Shown: positions 43,001-52,343 of the stretch, piece by piece
Numbering within the stretch: the stretch's first letter is position 1
Layout: each line of letters starts with the position of its first letter
NCBI GenBank assembly: GCA_951799425.1
Contig: OX637393.1
Span: 36,033,744-36,097,743, forward strand
From: Ilex aquifolium
Taxonomy: Eukaryota > Streptophyta > Magnoliopsida > Aquifoliales > Aquifoliaceae
DNA length: 64,000 bases
Reading direction: 5' to 3'
Notes under the pieces: model-generated
Database searches by the model: none
The model's input: the letters and a program-made list of their open reading frames with translations, nothing else
What the model was told of the DNA's origin: nothing
Translations under genes and position numbers: made by a program

Positions 43001-44454
43001 CTGAATTCTTGGGGCTCAGATTCTAATAGAGAGTCAATCTCTACTCATGTAAGTCCTAATTACTGGAAATTAAGTGATACACTTTGATTCTTCTTAGAGT
43101 CATCACATTTAATTTTTATTAGTTGACACCTATGTTAGTTCGAGTAATTGTCCCTCTTGGGTCTTTTTACAGTATCAAATAATTGACCCTCTTGGGTCTC
43201 TTTGTTATATTATCGAGATAATTCAACTATGTTAAAGACATTATGTATCATCATTTAGGCCAACCACGCCCAATAATGCCCAGCCACAAATTAACTAGTC
43301 TCATATCATAATTAAACTAGCCTTGAAAATATTTTTGTAGCAGTGTAAGAACTCTAAAGCTTGTGGTACACAATTATATGGTGAGATTAGCTCGGCACGG
43401 GTCATTCTCAAAGGGTCATGGTAAGACTCGTTGTGGGGAGCCTTTTGTGAGCTCAATCTTATGAGTTACCGACCTCTTTATCCTTATTTTTGTAAGTCGT
43501 TATTTTGCTCTTTAAATGGGCCTGAGTATTTGGTTACGTAAAGTGGAATTCTCGTCAATTTTCTTGGCCAACACAATTGCTATTGGTTTGGTTCAGATGA
43601 AGTTTGGGTGAGCTCGTATTCCAAATTTTGGGTTTGGCTCGTTTATATTTTGAGATCAGAGAAAAGTCAAGTCCTTGATAATAGTAGTTAGAAGGGCCTT
43701 TCTATGACTCGTCCGTATTGCTGTATAACGATCATTTAGGCCTGCATCAATTTTTTATTTTTTATTTTATATATATATATATATATATTTTAGTGAAGAC
43801 CAACTGATGGGATCAGCTCCTACTCTTTTCCTTGTCTTGGAAGGAGTTCAGTCCTGACATCTTATACGTCAGTTTTGCTTGCTCGGTAACTCTGCTTTTG
43901 GGCTTTTATTGAGCTCGGTTCAAGTCGAGACCTGGGCAACAAACGGCTGTGCTAAAGGGTGGCTCGGTTACCTTTATTGAGCATGACTCGTTTGACGGAC
44001 CGAGGTGATACAAAGATTACTATAAATTCCTAGTGATGCGAGTCCCTTGTGTCCTAAGACCCAAGGCGAGGGTGTGCTACTAGGATGTTGTTCGGCTCGG
44101 CTCTGTCCTGTTAATTATTGTTTTATAGCATTTGGACCTAATTTCGATCCTGGGCATTTTTTTTTTTTTGTTGATGTGACTGGTCGTATTGTCGATTACG
44201 GGTCTACTGTGCTCTAGTCTCGTTTTCACGAGCCAAGGTAGGACAGGCATTTGGTTATGGTCAGTTCGATTTGGTGAGTTGCCGACCACTGGTCAGTTTA
44301 ACCGAGTTCAAGGCCATAGGTAGATTATGATGATATTAACAGAGATCAGGCCAAAGGTCATGCTTATACATAGACTTATGGGTATAATAGTGGGCGTGTA
44401 GTTTGGTGGAAAGCTAAATAAAAAAGGCTGCGAAAAGCTATGGCAGCCTTCATT
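40010..44454 (-). other. Element D internal region, non-coding
   Basis: About 4.4 kb between the D 3' LTR and the insertion point of element C. No gag, pol or antisense-gene homology is recognisable and no frame exceeds about 85 codons. It includes short GGTAGGTACTCCAC repeats at 40460-40620, a set of diverged ~550-690-bp repeats (41760-43260), and a (TA)n run at about 43770-43788. Confidence 0.75.
41760..43265. repeat. Three diverged ~0.55-0.7-kb repeats in element D
   Basis: The sequence GAGAGTYARTYTCTAYTYATGTA starting near 41787, 42477 and 43031 is each time followed about 100-150 bp later by AATTGACCCTCTTG-type text. Spacing is about 690 and 555 bp. The copies are heavily diverged, so the duplication predates element C's arrival. 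Coding is absent. Confidence 0.7.
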
Positions 44455-44459
44455 ATTTC

Positions 44460-45148
44460 TGTAGAGGCAAAAAATAGAGATTACCTCTGACAAGATGAAA
44501 TTAAGGATTATGATTTATGAGATTTTCTGAACCTGATCTCCCAGCCTTCTCCCTGCAAAACGAACAAACTGCCCAAGATCGAAGTCCTTCGATCGAAGGC
44601 ACTCCGATGCTTAAGTCAGTACTTGAATGATATGAACTGTGCGAAGACTAGGAGAGTTCAGCGTCCCTTTCACCTTGGTTTCGCGTTCCTTTTATAGCTT
44701 GTATTCCCCTTAGGGTTTCCGTTAATTCAGAGGCAAGGTGGCACACCTTCCTTTCTTTCAGTGTTTGAGTTTGGGAAGTTTCTAATCCTTCTCCAATAAT
44801 TTCTCTGAATGCCTTTATTCTAGCAGATCTCGTTCATCCGATTTGCTTAAGTTTTAGGCAAATCTTTATGTATCTTCTGCTTTCGAAAAGGTCGGACTTT
44901 CTTAATGCCGAGCATATCCTCTGTTTGCCGATCCATTAACGAGCTCGGTTTGGCACGACATCCCTTTCTCTTGCCGTGCTGATCTCATTCAATAGCTCGG
45001 CTGAGTTCAAGCCGAGCTATTCCATTGTTCGGATCGGATAAGGGACACTTACGAATTCTTCATTTGTAAGCACGTGTTTAGTCTTTTCAGCCTCACGTGA
45101 GCACATTAAATGCCAGGACACGTGTAACGCTGGGGTCTAACCCCTTCA
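44460..45148 (-). repeat. Element C 3' LTR
   Basis: 689 bp from TGTAGAGGC to CCCCTTCA on the plus strand, followed by the polypurine tract complement TTTGCCCCCAGA. Contains a TATA box (TATAAAA, minus strand, 44690-44696), the palindrome block 44577-44599, a 12-bp perfect inverted repeat (44991-45021) and three CACGTG G-boxes (45071, 45094, 45119). Confidence 0.97.
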
Positions 45149-45290
45149 TTTGCCCCCAGAAAACGTCTGACAGACGTTCTCTTCGTCTGTCAGCCGTTTT
45201 CCTTCTTAATCATTATTGCCTTGGGCTCTGCGTCTCTCAGTTTTGGCGGTACATTCATTGTACGCAATCTGTCTTTTGAAATTCTTCTCC

Positions 45291-45298
45291 TATATAAA
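45291..45298 (+). promoter_or_regulatory. TATA box of element C antisense gene
   Basis: TATATAAA 113 bp upstream of the ATG at 45404, just inside the 3' LTR boundary on the internal side. It faces the antisense gene. Confidence 0.7.
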
Positions 45299-45403
45299 CC
45301 GCCTTTTCTTTCTTTTTGTACACTCTGCACTTCTTGCTTTGCTCACTCCCTCTCTTGCATCTTTTTCATTCTGTGTTCATCCTTGCGTGCCCTGTCTTTG
45401 TCA

Positions 45404-47349
45404 ATGGCTCCTCTTCAGCCTTCGGATATCCCAGCATTCAGAACTAAGTACAACATCCCTGATGACGTGGAGGTCAAGGTTGCCGGGAAGGATGAACCTT
45501 TGGTAGGTACGAGGGAATCAATCCCCATTCCCACTAGGGCCATCACTGAAGGGGGGGTGAGATTCCCTCTTGACCCCCTTCTCATCTGGGTGTTGTCAGC
45601 TGCCAAACTGTGCCCTCTTCAGTGCTGCCTGAATCTCTTCAGGATCGTCATGGGGGTAGCTTCTTTGAACAAAGTCTTAGGTTTAAGCCTTGGGCTATGG
45701 GAGATCCTCTACTGCTATATTCTGAAGGCAGCAGGGGACAGCTTCTATCTATCTGTAAGGAAGAAGGATCGGTATCTGGTCACCCATCTTCCAGATTCCA
45801 ACAAGGGCCATGAGAACGACATTGTGTTCGTGTCTGGGAACTGGGAGTACGCTGCCGGAGTTGCACCATCCTATCGTTGTCCCTATGAAGAGGGCATGCC
45901 AGGTATTTGATGTCTCGCTCTACTTGAGTTGCTTCTTTTATTACTCATTTTTCAAATTCTTGTCTTGCTGTTGTTTTTGTGCAGGTGAGACTGTGAAGGG
46001 TAGAGTCCCAGACTCCTCTGTTAAGTTAGATCAACTTTAGAGGGTCTGGGATTTCAATGAAACTCTGTTTTGCCGAGCCGCTCATACTTTGCTCGGTTAT
46101 GTCCCGACTTATTCGTCTTTTATTGCGGTGCCGAACCGTCCCAATGCCACACTGGCAGCAGATCGGGAAGCCATCCAGGCTGCTAGGGAGCAAACCCCAC
46201 GAGCCCGCAAGAAGTCTTCCCTTGCTGCTTCTGGGCGCAGAACCGTGAAGAACTTCCTGGATTTCCTGTCTACTGTTGAACCGAGCCTAACTTCTGATCC
46301 TACTCCTCCACCCGTCATACCTTCGATAACTGTACTGGACGATGCCGATGCCGAGGTCCCTGCTGAAGATGTTCCATCAGCTGCTGAGGTCGGTCCGAGC
46401 AGCGAAGCACCAGACTTAGTTAGAACAACGGATCTTTTGATACCAGAGGGATTGGAGCCTTTGAATCTTGTTCAGTCCCCTGCACCCGAAGATGACTCGC
46501 TCTTTGAGCTCGCCGAGGCCCCAGCATTTAAAAGGCGAAGGACCGCTGAAGCCGAACCGAGTGCTTCTCCAAAGCCATCTGAGACCCCTTTCCGTCCTAT
46601 TCTCAGATCAAAAAAGAAAGAGATCACAACCAAGGACTCTGCCATTGAAGACTTCAATGTCGCAGTTGGGATCGCCAGGGGGGTTATTTTGCCTCGGGAC
46701 CTTGCTATGAATGAGGCACTGACTGATGACGAAGTGTCCCGCCAAGCAATTCAGCACATGGTGTTGGTAAGTTTTTGTCTTCTCTCTTTGGCAAAATTTG
46801 TAAGTTAAACTTAGCCTTTTTCTGCTCCCCAACTTACAGGGTCTTCAAAAAGTACACGAGGTCGGGGCCAGGATAGCGAGGAAGGATAAGGCCATGAGAG
46901 ATGCAATCCATGCTCGGGCCTCAGCGCTCGCCAAGAAGGAGTCGATAGATGAAGAGTATGCCAAAGTCTGTGAAGAGGCTAAGGTTCTGCAGGCTGACAA
47001 TCAGAGCCTTACCGAAGAGAACCGCCAGCTGAAAGCAGATATTGGCAAACTTAAGGATTCTGAACATGAAGCCATCTTGGAGCTTTCCCAGTCCCAACTT
47101 GACTATGCCAGTATCCTTGAGGAGTTCGATAAATTCAAAGCCGAGGCAAAAGTTAGAGAAGATGCCGCCTATGATGAAGGGGTTGAAAAAGCAGAGAACG
47201 ATCTATCTTTGCAGATTCCCCAGCTGAAGGATGCGTTCTTTAGCAAGGGTTGGCATGCTGCACTGATCGCTGCTGGGGTCCCTTCTTCGTCCGAGCTTTA
47301 TTCCCAGCACTCCCCTCCTAGCTCATCTCAGCCTCCTGAAAGTACTTGA
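45404..47349 (+). pseudogene. Element C antisense gene, coiled-coil protein, one TAG
   Basis: Plus-strand gene opposite to gag-pol. Exons 45404-45902, 45985-46766 and 46840-47349 join in frame through GT-AG introns of 82 and 73 bp (about 596 codons). The conserved N-terminal domain runs from FRTKYNIPDDVEVK through LFRIVMGVASLNKVLGLSLG to YLVTHLPDSNKGHENDI. A basic linker (RARKKSS, later FKRRRT) and an acidic Pro-rich region follow. The C-terminal third is a coiled coil (ADNQSLTEENRQLKADIGKL), ending SQPPEST. The single break is TAG at 46038-46040 (LDQL-stop-RVWDF), fitting loss of a CAG. Without it the gene would be intact, so it was under coding constraint until recently. Confidence 0.78.
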
Positions 47350-47519
47350 GAAAGTTTACAATTTCTTCTGTTACAATCTCTTCTGGGTTTCTGGATGTAA
47401 TGACCTTTTATTGTAACAACTTTTTTGAAGTTTTAATGCAAGTAACTTTTTGATTTTGAGGATATTTGTTTTTTAGTATATATAATTTGATCAAATCTGA
47501 ACAATCACTCTAATAGTTT
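47350..47519 (+). other. Probable 3' UTR of element C antisense gene
   Basis: T-rich sequence directly after the stop codon, leading into the hairpin array. No other feature. Confidence 0.4.
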
Positions 47520-48290
47520 TGTCCATTTAGTCTATCCAAAGAGCTCGTCATTTTAAGTGAGCGGTTCCTCATAGGAACTTTTTACTTGTTTGATTCATAG
47601 GAATTATGTCCTGCACGGCACTTTCTTGTTAGAGTTTGGTTCCTTATAGGAACTATTTACTAATTCGACTTTCTAGAAGTTATGGCCTGCTCGGCACTTT
47701 CTTGCTAGTGTTTGGTTCCTTATAAGAACTATTTACTAATTCGACTCTCTAGAAGTTATGGCCTGCTCGGCACTTTCTTGTTAGAGTTCGGTTCCTTATA
47801 GGAACTGTCTACTCCTTCGATTCTCTAGAAGTTATGGCCTGCTCGGCACTTTCTTGCTAGAGTTCGGTTCCTTATAGGAACTGTCTACTCCTTCGATTCT
47901 CTAGAAGTTATGGCCTGCTCGGCACTTTCTTGCTAGAGTTCGGTTCCTTATAGGAACAGTCTACTCCTTCGTTTCTCTAGAAGTTATGGCCTGCTCGGCA
48001 CTTTCTTGCTAGAGTTCGGTTCCTTATAGGAACAGTTTACTGGTTCGATTCTCTAGAAGTTATGGCCTGCTCGGCACTTTCTTGCTAGAGTTCGGTTCCT
48101 TATAGGAACAGTCTACTCCTTCGATTCTCTAGAAGTTATGGCCTGCTCGGCACTTTCTTGCTAGAGTTCGGTTCCTTATAGGAACAGTTTACTTGTTCGA
48201 TTCTCTAGAAGTTATGGCCTGCTCGGCACTTTCTTGCTAGAGTTCGGTTCCTTATAGGAACTGTTTACTTGTTCCCTTCTTTGTAATAGT
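47520..48290. repeat. Element C tandem array, ~76-bp hairpin units
   Basis: TTATGGCCTGCTCGGCAC recurs at 47680, 47756, 47832 and onward, a period of 76 bp, with about nine full or partial units. Each carries GTTCCT-TAT-AGGAAC (6-bp stem), a GCC/GGC pair in GGCCTGCTCGGC, and TTC-TCTA-GAA. Early copies are more diverged than later ones. It lies between the antisense gene stop (47349) and the integrase end (48363). Confidence 0.93.
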
Positions 48291-48362
48291 ATAAACATGC
48301 GATTTGGAAGAATTCTTGACTTTTTATTAGATGCTCCAAATGTCACAATTGGTGCTAATACA

Positions 48363-51300
48363 TTAGAAATAAAATTTTCTGAGGTTTGCCGTGTTCCAAG
48401 GGCGCGGTACGGCCTTTTGGTCAGGCGTTTCAAGCTCATAGTATCCGCTGCCTCCAACTCTGGTGATTCTGTAAGGTCCTTCCCAGTTTGCTCCGAGCTT
48501 TCCGTCTGCTGGGTTTTTCGCCGATCCCAGCACACGTCTGAGTACTAGATCCCCCACTGCAAAAGAACGAGGGTTCACATTCTTGTTATAGGCTCGGGAC
48601 ATCTGACTTCGGTATGAGGCCATTCTTATTGCGGCCTGATCCCTCTTCTCCTCGAGTAGATCCAAATCTCCACTGATAACAGCATCGTTGCTACCCGTTT
48701 CGACCAGCTCGGCTCTTAGAGTTGGTAAGTCAATTTCAAGTGGAATAACAGCCTCCATGCCATATGCCAAGGCGAAGGGGGTCTCTCCAGTTGAACGCCG
48801 AGGTGTGGTTCGGTATGACCACAGAACACTAGGGAGCTCCTCTACCCACCTTCCTTTGGCATTCTCCAGCTTCTTCTTGATTCCATCCAAAATCGTTTTA
48901 TTGGAGATTTCGGCTTGCCCATTACTTTGAGGATAGGCCGGGGTGGAGTAGTAGTTACGAATACCATACTGCTGACAGAATGCTTTGAAAGGCCCACTAT
49001 CGAACTGAGTGCCGTTATCCGATTTAAGTGCGTATGGAATGCCGAACCTGGTAATAATGTTCTTCCAGACGAATTTCCTTGTATCAGTGTCCCTGATGTT
49101 AGCCAGCGGCTCGGCTTCAATCCACTTCGTGAAATAGTCGGTAGCCACCAACAAGTACTTCTTATTGCTCGGGGCCCGGGGCAAAGGACCAACAATGTCC
49201 AATCCCCATTGGGCGAATGGCCATGCGCTTGACAAAGGATGGAGCTCGTTTGATGGCTTTCTTGGGATCGGAGAGAACCTTTGACATTTTTCACATCGCC
49301 GAACGAACTGCTGAGCGTCCTTCTGCATGTAAGGCCACCAGTATCCTTGTGAGATGGCTCGGTGAGCTAAAGACCTGCCTCCAGTATGTGCTCCGCAACT
49401 TCCTTCATGTATTTCTGACAAAAAGTCCTGAATTAGGCTGGGATGTACGCATTTCAAGTACGGACCCCCAAATGAGCGTCTGTATAGCTCGTCTTTCGGG
49501 GACAACCAAAATCTGGTCGCTTTCAATCGTAGTTTGCGAGCCTCCTTTTCATCCTGGGGCAATTCACCAGTTTTCAAAAAACCAACTATCTGATCCATCC
49601 AGCTCGGACCAATAATGTTGCATAATACTTCGTCCGTGCCGGACAAATGGATGCTCGGCTCTGCTAGAAACTCAACAGTAATTGATCTCTCGGATTCCTG
49701 CTCAACTGCCGAGGCCAACGAAGCTAAAGCGTCGGCGTGAGAGTTCCTAGCTCTACCCACTTGCTGGATTGAGTACTCTGCTATCTTGCTCAATTCTTTC
49801 TCCGCAACTGCCTGATATGCTATCATCCTTTCATCTTTAGCCATGTACTCCCCTATTATCTGATTCACTACTAACTGTGAGTCAGAAAATATTTGGAGCC
49901 TCAACGCACCGAGCTCACTTGCCAGCCTTACACCAGCTATCAAGGCTTCGTACTCTGCCTCATTATTGGAAGCGCCAAATCCTAACCTTATTGCTTTCTC
50001 CAGTATGCACCCGTCTGGACTAACAAGAATGATGCCAACTCCTGCACCTTTCTGGTTTGAGGAACCGTCAACTGATAGAGTCCAGTTGCAGTCGAGTTCT
50101 GCTAGTTTATTATCATTGGCCCCTTCCTGGGATCTTTCTGGCTGAAATTCAGCAATGAAGTCTGCAACTATCTGTCCCTTGATGGCTTTCCTCGGCTCGA
50201 ATCGGATGTCAAACTCCCCTAGCTCAACTGCCCATTTGGCAATACGCCCAGATAGGTCGGCTTTCAGAAAGAGTGACCTAAGCGGCTGGTCAGTTAGGAC
50301 TGTGATCTGATGGGCCTGGAAGTAGTGTCTAAGCTTTCTTGCCGAGCTAACCAGCGCCAGTGCCAATTTCTCCAACGAGGTGTATCTTGATTCTGCGTCT
50401 AAGAGCACCTTACTCACATAGTAAGTAGGTTTGAATTTGCCATTATCATTCCTCATTAAAGCTCCGCTGACAGCCTGTTTTGAAACAGCCAAATAAAGGA
50501 ATAGATTCTCCCCGGGTAAGGGAGTGGATAAGATCGGCGGGGATGCCAAATACTCTTTTAGTCTTGCAAAAGCCTCTTCACATTCTTGGTTCCAGTGCGC
50601 CCCTTTCTGCCCTTTAATGGACTGAAAAAAGGGTCTGCATTTGTCAGAGGCTCGGGAGATAAATCTCCCAAGCGCTGCAGCCATGCCGGTCAATCGCTGG
50701 ACCTCTTTAACCGTCCGAGGTGACTGTAACTCAGTAATTGTCTTTACCTGCTCGGGACTTACCTCTATTCCGCGGTGTGTAACAAGAAATCCTAAAAATT
50801 TCCCGGAGCCCACACCGAACGCGCACTTGGATGCGTTCAACTTCATGTTATACTTTCGGAGGACCTCAAAAGTTTCCTTGAGGTCGGCACAATGGGAACT
50901 GGCCTTTTTACTTTTTATTACCATATCATCAATATAAACTTCAACAGTACGACCAAGCATATTTGAAAACATTCGGGTTACTAACCTCTGGTATGTCGCC
51001 CCGGCGTTCTTTAGTCCGAACGGCATCACTCTATAGCAATACGTCCCTTCGGGGGTTATGAAGGCAGTTTTCTCTTGGTCCTCCTCGGCGAGAGGGATCT
51101 GATGATATCCTCTGAAAGCGTCCAGGAAACTCATCTGCTTGTGCCCCGCTGTTGTATCCACCATCTGATCTATCTTTGGCAGTGGAAAGCTGTCCTTTGG
51201 ACAAGCTTTATTCAGATCTGTAAAATCGACACACACCCTCCATTTACCATTCTTTTTCTTCACCACCACTGTGTTCGACAGCCAAGTCGGGTATTTAACT

Positions 51301-51704
51301 TCCCTTATCGTTTTGGACTCCAGCAACCGTGCCACCTCCTCTTTTACTGCCTCCTGGTGCTGCGGCGACGATCTCCTCAGTTTCTGGCTGATCGGCCTAT
51401 GACTCGGATTGATATTCAAATGATGACACGCCAACTCGGGAGGTACTCCGACCATATCATTAGTATTCCATGCAAATACATCGGCATATGTCTGCAACAG
51501 TTCTACTAACTCTACCTTCTGTTCGGTACTGAGTGCTGCCCCCACCATAAAATATTTTTCTGGGTCTACATTCTTGTCTAGAGGTACTTTTGTCAAGTCT
51601 TCGATGGTTCGCTCTGTAATTTCATTTTCTGATCCCAAAGGTTGGCCAGGACTTCCTTTGACAGCTACGTCGTCTAGATGGACCGTGCTGTCAGTGGCTA
51701 ATTG
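48363..51704 (-). CDS. Element C RT, RNase H, archaeal-type RNase H and integrase
   Basis: An open frame of about 1100 codons with no internal stop, beginning after TAG at 51705-51707; the first ATG is at 51638. Counting from that ATG, RT carries VCVDFTDLNKACPKDSFPLP (about 136-155), FLDAFRGYHQIPL, MPFGLKNAGATYQRL (about 205-219) and catalytic YIDDM at 235-239. RNase H includes FEPRKAIKGQIVADFIAEFQ. The second RNase H has DGSSNQKGAGVGIILVSPDG, NNEAEYEALIAGVRL and NSHADALASLAS. Integrase shows the zinc finger (HEGSCGAHTGGRSLA, CEKCQRF), DIVGPLP, ATDYFTKWIEAEPL, SDNGTQFDSGPF and YPQSNGQAEISN, and ends WNTANLRKFYF. All catalytic motifs I can check are present. Confidence 0.95.
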   Translation of the reverse strand, partial: QLATDSTVHLDDVAVKGSPGQPLGSENEITERTIEDLTKVPLDKNVDPEKYFMVGAALSTEQKVELVELLQTYADVFAWNTNDMVGVPPELACHHLNINPSHRPISQKLRRSSPQHQEAVKEEVARLLESKTIREVKYPTWLSNTVVVKKKNGKWRVCVDFTDLNKACPKDSFPLPKIDQMVDTTAGHKQMSFLDAFRGYHQIPLAEEDQEKTAFITPEGTYCYRVMPFGLKNAGATYQRLVTRMFSNMLGRTVEVYIDDMVIKSKKASSHCADLKETFEVLRKYNMKLNASKCAFGVGSGKFLGFLVTHRGIEVSPEQVKTITELQSPRTVKEVQRLTGMAAALGRFISRASDKCRPFFQSIKGQKGAHWNQECEEAFARLKEYLASPPILSTPLPGENLFLYLAVSKQAVSGALMRNDNGKFKPTYYVSKVLLDAESRYTSLEKLALALVSSARKLRHYFQAHQITVLTDQPLRSLFLKADLSGRIAKWAVELGEFDIRFEPRKAIKGQIVADFIAEFQPERSQEGANDNKLAELDCNWTLSVDGSSNQKGAGVGIILVSPDGCILEKAIRLGFGASNNEAEYEALIAGVRLASELGALRLQIFSDSQLVVNQIIGEYMAKDERMIAYQAVAEKELSKIAEYSIQQVGRARNSHADALASLASAVEQESERSITVEFLAEPSIHLSGTDEVLCNIIGPSWMDQIVGFLKTGELPQDEKEARKLRLKATRFWLSPKDELYRRSFGGPYLKCVHPSLIQDFLSEIHEGSCGAHTGGRSLAHRAISQGYWWPYMQKDAQQFVRRCEKCQRFSPIPRKPSNELHPLSSAWPFAQWGLDIVGPLPRAPSNKKYLLVATDYFTKWIEAEPLANIRDTDTRKFVWKNIITRFGIPYALKSDNGTQFDSGPFKAFCQQYGIRNYYSTPAYPQSNGQAEISNKTILDGIKKKLENAKGRWVEELPSVLWSYRTTPRRSTGETPFALAYGMEAVIPLEIDLPTLRAELVETGSNDAVISGDLDLLEEKRDQAAIRMASYRSQMSRAYNKNVNPRSFAVGDLVLRRVLGSAKNPADGKLGANWEGPYRITRVGGSGYYELETPDQKAVPRPWNTANLRKFYF

Positions 51705-52343
51705 CTATTTCATACTTTCCTCGACCGAGCCAGGTTCTCGGGACGGATCTTTTGTCTTAACCGAGGTCAAAAGGCAGGTTCTGGAACAGACTTGATCTCC
51801 ACGAACGTTCACTATTCCATTAGCCGACGGGAATCTTAGCATCTGGTGGTATGTTGACGGCACGGCCCTCATGTCATGCAGCCAGGATCTCCCCATTATC
51901 GCGTTGTATGCCGAGACTGTGTCCACAACCAGGAACTCGGTCATCACGCAAACTGGTCCTGTTTTTACTGGAAGCGTGATCCTCCCTTTAGGAAGTACTG
52001 TTTTTCCACTGAAGCCGATGAGTGGCGTGTTTGACGGCTTGAGGTCGTGATTCTTGAGCCCGAGCTTCTGGAACAAATCCCAATACATTATCTCTGAAGA
52101 GCTCCCTGGATCGATTAGAACTCTTCTGACATCAAAGTTAGCGATCCGAAGGGTGACGACTAGGGCATCGTTATGAGGCTGGTGAACGCCGACCAAATCC
52201 TGTTCGGTAAAGCATATTGCCTCAGCTGATTCCTCTAATTTGATTCTTTTATTGGTGACCTCGGGTGTCATTCTCAACTCGTAAACCTCCCTTTCCTTTG
52301 CTGCCTTTTGAATGTAGGCCCGAGCAGAGTTATTGGTGGACAT
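51705..52343 (-). CDS. Element C protease region, ending at TAG
   Basis: Begins at ATG 52343 just after a TAG (52344-52346) and ends at TAG 51705-51707. The aspartic protease active site is VLIDPGSSSEIMYWDLFQKL; the flanks read FSGKTVLPKGRITLPV and DTVSAYNAIMGRSWLHDM. It would cleave the polyprotein. The closing stop reads AAA-TAG-CAA-TTA on the minus strand, the hexanucleotide context known for leaky UAG codons in tobamoviruses. The frame continues directly into RT without a shift. Confidence 0.9.
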   Translation of the reverse strand: MSTNNSARAYIQKAAKEREVYELRMTPEVTNKRIKLEESAEAICFTEQDLVGVHQPHNDALVVTLRIANFDVRRVLIDPGSSSEIMYWDLFQKLGLKNHDLKPSNTPLIGFSGKTVLPKGRITLPVKTGPVCVMTEFLVVDTVSAYNAIMGRSWLHDMRAVPSTYHQMLRFPSANGIVNVRGDQVCSRTCLLTSVKTKDPSREPGSVEESMK

